Shown: piece after piece, positions 13,649 through 16,919 of the stretch
Layout: every line of letters begins with the position of its first letter
Numbering within the stretch: position 1 is the stretch's first letter
From: Turicibacter sp. UBA7094
GTDB taxonomy: Bacteria; Bacillota_I; Bacilli_A; MOL361; Turicibacteraceae
Reading direction: 5' to 3'
NCBI GenBank assembly: GCA_002493395.1
Contig: DKYS01000036.1
Coordinates: 26,986-43,904 of the forward strand
DNA length: 16,919 bases
Position numbers and translations under genes: made by a program
Notes under the pieces: generated by a model
Seen by the model: the letters and a program-made list of their open reading frames with translations, nothing else
The model's database searches: none
What the model was told of the DNA's origin: nothing

Positions 13649-14812
13649 ATGAAGCGATTTTATATGTATCGAATTTTTACGTTAAATCATTTTATGACGG
13701 CCATTTATGTCATTTATTTACGATCACTGGGATGCTCGTTTGTGAGCATTGCGGCGTTTCATACAGCCAAAGATTTAACCGTGATGGGATTAGAGATTCC
13801 ATTGAGTTACCTTTCTGAAAAAATAGGATATAAATTTGTTTTGGCGCTTTCAGGTATTTTTATGACGCTTTCGATGTTACTTATGATGGGGACGACGAAT
13901 CGGGCGCTATTATTGCTAAGTTTTATTTGTTGGGGCGTAGCCGTGTCATGCGATTCCGGAATTAGTGATGCGTATTTATATGAGCAAGTAGGCGAACAAC
14001 GCTATCCTATCGTTCAATCAAATACTATCATGTGGCGACAATTGGTTGGATCAGGCTTTAAATTGATTGGGTCAATGGTTTATTCCGTATTTCAGTTACT
14101 CCCATTTCTACTCACAATAGTCAATAGTTTAATTTCGACGGGTACCGCATTGAGTTTCAAACCTATAAAGGTTAAACAAACGCCACGAAAGGTGTCTTTT
14201 AAACAGTTTAAGGGTACGGTATTATCTCCCGCCTATCTTGCTGTTGTTTTTCATAACGTGTGTTTAATTACTTTTTTAAGTTTAACGTTTACGTATGAAT
14301 CGGTGTTACTTGTGGACCAAGGTTTAGATGCTAACTGGTTAGGTGTTGTGACGTGTTTGAAATTAATTGTAAGCTCTTTTGGCGTACATCTCGTTAAAAA
14401 GTTTGTACATGTCAAAAATAGTTCTAATTTTTATCTGTGGTTATACGTTATTTCAACAGTTGCTATCTTAGGATTGGGAAATCAAGCGTCTATTTTAGTC
14501 ACTATCTTATCGATCTTAGTAATTTCGGTCGTAAATGGGGTAATGTTTCCCTATCGAACCATTTTATTAAATAAAGTGATTCAGGATAATCGGGCAACGT
14601 TATTGTCTATTCAATCTCAAGGCCAATTTTTTATGAGAGCTGTTTTATCGTTAGTAATGAGTTGGATAGCAGATACTGTTTCTCCCTCATTTGCTATGGT
14701 GGGCTTAGCTGGATTAACGTTATCGTCCATTTTAATCATGCGAGGATGCTTTTATCCAATCATGAGAATAGTTGATGAATGGGCAGAAGAAAAAGCAAAG
14801 TTAGCCGCTTAA
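13649..14812 (+). CDS. Major facilitator superfamily transporter
   Basis: 387-residue membrane protein with about 11-12 hydrophobic segments and a basic central loop (about 170-190, KPIKVKQTPRKVSFKQF), as in MFS porters split into two six-helix halves. The cytoplasmic loop 2-3 motif is visible as EIPLSYLSEKIGYKF (about 50-65), a variant of the usual G-x-L-a-D-r-x-G-r-k. SGISDAYLYEQVG (about 103-117) in helix 4 is typical of a subgroup of small MFS efflux proteins. AGGAG (13636-13640) sits 8 bases before the ATG. It is slightly short for the superfamily (about 400) but appears complete at both ends. Direction and substrate cannot be assigned; drug or metabolite efflux is the usual annotation. 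It stands alone and converges on the phosphodiesterase gene. Confidence 0.85.
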   Translation: MKRFYMYRIFTLNHFMTAIYVIYLRSLGCSFVSIAAFHTAKDLTVMGLEIPLSYLSEKIGYKFVLALSGIFMTLSMLLMMGTTNRALLLLSFICWGVAVSCDSGISDAYLYEQVGEQRYPIVQSNTIMWRQLVGSGFKLIGSMVYSVFQLLPFLLTIVNSLISTGTALSFKPIKVKQTPRKVSFKQFKGTVLSPAYLAVVFHNVCLITFLSLTFTYESVLLVDQGLDANWLGVVTCLKLIVSSFGVHLVKKFVHVKNSSNFYLWLYVISTVAILGLGNQASILVTILSILVISVVNGVMFPYRTILLNKVIQDNRATLLSIQSQGQFFMRAVLSLVMSWIADTVSPSFAMVGLAGLTLSSILIMRGCFYPIMRIVDEWAEEKAKLAA

Positions 14813-14830
14813 AGGTAAAAAAAATCAAAA

Positions 14831-14865
14831 ATAAAAGGGATCACCCATTTGGGGATCCCTTTTAT
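14831..14865. terminator. Bidirectional terminator between convergent genes
   Basis: ATAAAAGGGATC (14831-14842) pairs perfectly with GATCCCTTTTAT (14854-14865), with inner CCC/GGG pairs around ATTT. A-rich sequence on the left and T-rich sequence on the right let it stop the MFS transcript and the minus-strand phosphodiesterase transcript. Its right end touches the latter's stop codon. Confidence 0.88.
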
Positions 14866-16649
14866 CATTCAGGCATGAAAAATAGTTGATTAATGAATGT
14901 AATGTAGTGGTCATTGAGATGCGCCATTTGTTTTTTTAAGAGGGTTGGGTTGTCGGTGACAATCCCATCCACTTGCATCGCAATCATTGTTTGCATCGTT
15001 GCCTCTTTATTGACCGTCCACGCATAGATTTGTTTTCCTGAATGATGGACTTGACTAATGAGGGCATAGGAGATAAAGGAGGCCTCAATCGAGTAGTAGT
15101 CGACATCTTTTAAATTTTGATAATCCCCGTAAGCAAGCGCTGTAATATAGACGGTTTGAATGTCAGGGTTAATCATTTTCGCCACTTGTAAGACGCGATA
15201 ATCCATGGATCCGATGAGACATTCATCTTCCATGTTGTGTGCCTCAATTAATTCAATGACTTTATTTGTAATTTCAGCGGTGTCATCGCTCACTTTAATT
15301 TCAATCATCAAGGTGAGTTTTCCTTTTGTCTTTTTTAATGCCTCTTCTAATGTTGGAATCGGCTCACCTAAAAAGGCAGAATCGAAACGGCTCCCTACTT
15401 CTAATTGTTTGATTTGTTGGTAAGTTGTTTCAGTGACCTTTTTATCATACCCTGATGTTCGTTTGAGATTGGAGTCGTGCATTAAAATCACTTCTCCATC
15501 CTGAGTCATTTGAACATCAATTTCTGCCATATCAGCACCGTGTTGAATGGAGTAATCAAGAGCGGCTAACGTATTTTCAGGAACATAAGTGGCTGAACCG
15601 CGATGGGCAATAATCTGAATATCATCTGAGAAGTTTCTTCGACCGATGGAGAGGAAGTTTGGGCTAATAAGTCGACTCACAACTAAGAAAAATAACGTGA
15701 CGATAATCCCCTTGATCAAGGGATGTTTTGATCCTTTTGATGGATTCATTTTTAGGGGGGGAAGATAAGGGCTTGGTGTTAGAAGGTAAAGGGTGTGAGT
15801 AAAAGCAGACATAAAAATTAAAAACAGGGAGGGGGCTAAAATGGTTAAGCCATTTTTAATGGTTAGTGCCGTATTAATAAAGATCGTCGATGCTTCAGTT
15901 GGATGAATCACTTTAATGATACAAGCACTAATGAAAATGAGTCCACCATATACACTCATAAAGAGCAACCCGATCAGAAGAAGATATTTGAAGGTATAAA
16001 AGCGGAGGGGGGCCGCCTTTTTAGCCCGCTTGATACTTTCCCTACCTGCTCGAATGAAAGATAATCTTTGATAAACAACCCCTTGAAGCGTAAAACAAAG
16101 ACGAATCCCAAGTAATCCGAGGGACGCGATAAAAAGAAAATAAACAAGATGGAAGGGCGCACGTTGGTAAAGTAAATCAAATAAAAGCTCAGTTGTAGAA
16201 AAATCCTTTAAAAAATAATGTTTAAATAAAAAAGAGGAAATCGGAATGAGAAATGTAATAAAGAGTAAGAGTAAAAGATTTTTGGGCATTAAGATAATGA
16301 AGGACCCTTTGACACTTTGACCTATGAGTTTAAAAAGAGAAATTTTTTGTTGATAGGTAGCCGCTTGTAGGATGAGGAGAATAGCATAGATTTCTAAAAA
16401 TAATGCGTATCCTAGACAAAGAATCATCAGAAATCCTAACGTTAATACACTCGGAGAGAGGCAGAAATGGATGGCTTGCTTTGCACTTAAATAAGTAATA
16501 TTTGATTTTTGCATGATGGTCGTTAAAATGGAGAAAAAAGAGGGAATGATAATCGCTAACAAAAGAAATTTATGTAAAAGTTCAAATAAAGCGAGGGTAA
16601 GTACATTGTATTTAAGGTAAGTGAATGTTTGTTTAATTAAATGAGACAT
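14865..16649 (-). CDS. Membrane-anchored glycerophosphodiester phosphodiesterase
   Basis: Predicted to hydrolyse glycerophosphodiesters (lipid head groups or teichoic-acid-type polymers) to glycerol 3-phosphate and an alcohol. Residues 1 to about 330 form a multi-helix membrane domain (GPDPase_memb type). The C-terminal 250 residues are a GDPD barrel with H349-R350 in IAHRGSATYVPENT, E358, E376-x-D378 in AEIDVQMT and H391-D392 in LMHDSN, the catalytic and metal-binding set. The domain order matches known membrane GDPDs of Bacillota. I place the start at 16649: read on the minus strand, GGAGG lies 8 bases before this ATG, whereas the in-frame ATG at 16664 lies just ahead of that GGAGG and has no site of its own. 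That gives 594 residues. It is convergent with the MFS gene and apparently monocistronic. Confidence 0.93.
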   Translation of the reverse strand: MSHLIKQTFTYLKYNVLTLALFELLHKFLLLAIIIPSFFSILTTIMQKSNITYLSAKQAIHFCLSPSVLTLGFLMILCLGYALFLEIYAILLILQAATYQQKISLFKLIGQSVKGSFIILMPKNLLLLLFITFLIPISSFLFKHYFLKDFSTTELLFDLLYQRAPFHLVYFLFIASLGLLGIRLCFTLQGVVYQRLSFIRAGRESIKRAKKAAPLRFYTFKYLLLIGLLFMSVYGGLIFISACIIKVIHPTEASTIFINTALTIKNGLTILAPSLFLIFMSAFTHTLYLLTPSPYLPPLKMNPSKGSKHPLIKGIIVTLFFLVVSRLISPNFLSIGRRNFSDDIQIIAHRGSATYVPENTLAALDYSIQHGADMAEIDVQMTQDGEVILMHDSNLKRTSGYDKKVTETTYQQIKQLEVGSRFDSAFLGEPIPTLEEALKKTKGKLTLMIEIKVSDDTAEITNKVIELIEAHNMEDECLIGSMDYRVLQVAKMINPDIQTVYITALAYGDYQNLKDVDYYSIEASFISYALISQVHHSGKQIYAWTVNKEATMQTMIAMQVDGIVTDNPTLLKKQMAHLNDHYITFINQLFFMPE

Positions 16650-16748
16650 TGTTGCAACCTCCATATCTGTCGTATTACTCCATCATATGCAAAAAGGAAA
16701 GTAAAATTGCTTGGGACTCACAGGAATTAATAAGGAGTGGGACCCCTC

Positions 16749-16802
16749 ATGGAATTTAATGATTTCTTTCTTTATTTTATTAAGCGGATGAAAAAAGGAT
16801 GA
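16749..16802 (+). CDS. Doubtful 17-residue ORF (MEFNDFFLYFIKRMKKG)
   Basis: A short frame after AAGGAG with 11-base spacing, encoding an aromatic-rich hydrophobic stretch followed by a basic tail, as in tiny membrane peptides or type I toxins. There is no clear promoter or terminator around it, so it could easily be chance. Confidence 0.15.
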   Translation: MEFNDFFLYFIKRMKKG

Positions 16803-16866
16803 GGGTAGTGATAGTATGTACATATTTTGGTAAATTATAAGTGATTGTCTCTTTAAAATCAAGTTC

Positions 16867-16895
16867 TTTAAAAATATAAAAAAAATTTGTATAAT
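16867..16895 (+). promoter_or_regulatory. Promoter for a gene at or beyond the right edge
   Basis: TTTAAA (16867-16872), 17 bases and TATAAT (16890-16895) form a plausible promoter. AAAGGAG (16906-16912) follows as a ribosome binding site. The window ends in TA at 16918-16919, so an ATG could begin at 16919 and the gene itself lies outside. Confidence 0.55.
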
Positions 16896-16919
16896 AAGAG
16901 GGGCTAAAGGAGTGAAGTA

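Noticed and set aside
1..16919. Mobile element, CRISPR, tRNA or rRNA
   Set aside because: No transposase, integrase, spaced direct-repeat array or structural RNA signature was seen on either strand.

Overview
The window looks like chromosomal DNA of a low-GC Gram-positive bacterium (Bacillota). The evidence is AT-rich coding sequence, strong GGAGG-type ribosome binding sites, GTG as well as ATG starts, T-tailed hairpin terminators after nearly every unit, a BirA with a DNA-binding domain next to BioY, a YxiN/DbpA-type helicase, a YkuD-type transpeptidase and a BmrCD-like heterodimeric ABC exporter. A Turicibacter/Erysipelotrichia-like host would fit, but that is an impression and not a demonstrated placement. 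No insertion sequence, phage gene, CRISPR array, rRNA or tRNA was seen.

Layout, left to right. (1) 78-845: two small membrane proteins, a zinc-ribbon/TM2 protein and a DUF2752 protein, with stop and start codons abutting. (2) 952-2520: birA-bioY, a biotin ligase/regulator plus the biotin-binding subunit of an ECF importer, with a clear promoter and terminator. (3) 2756-4198: a DbpA/YxiN-type DEAD-box RNA helicase alone. (4) 4416-5608: an SH3-SH3-YkuD L,D-transpeptidase followed by an orphan single-SH3 protein that resembles its first SH3 repeat. (5) 5645-6033: a gene-free but highly structured stretch with a perfect 13-bp hairpin, an isolated terminator, a sequestered ribosome binding site on a 9-codon ORF, and an inverted repeat. 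It leads into (6) 6034-7536, an uncharacterised 500-residue beta-propeller-like protein. (7) 7748-9453: an OmpR-type response regulator and a histidine kinase with almost no extracellular loop. (8) 9603-13117: two overlapping ABC exporter half-transporters forming a heterodimer with one degenerate ATPase site. (9) 13173-13648: a gene-poor stretch with a 13-codon ORF. (10) 13649-14812: an MFS transporter. (11) On the minus strand, 14865-16649: a membrane-anchored glycerophosphodiester phosphodiesterase, convergent with the MFS gene and sharing a bidirectional terminator. (12) Past it, a promoter and ribosome binding site for a gene that starts at or beyond the right edge.

The most coherent working unit is 7660-13117. 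The kinase has the architecture of intramembrane-sensing kinases, which are often tied to ABC exporters. Direct repeats with 11-bp periodicity, as used by OmpR-family regulators, lie upstream of the regulator gene and, less perfectly, upstream of the exporter operon. This suggests an envelope-stress or drug-response module. The least explained parts are 5645-6033, the propeller protein and the 13173-13648 leader region.
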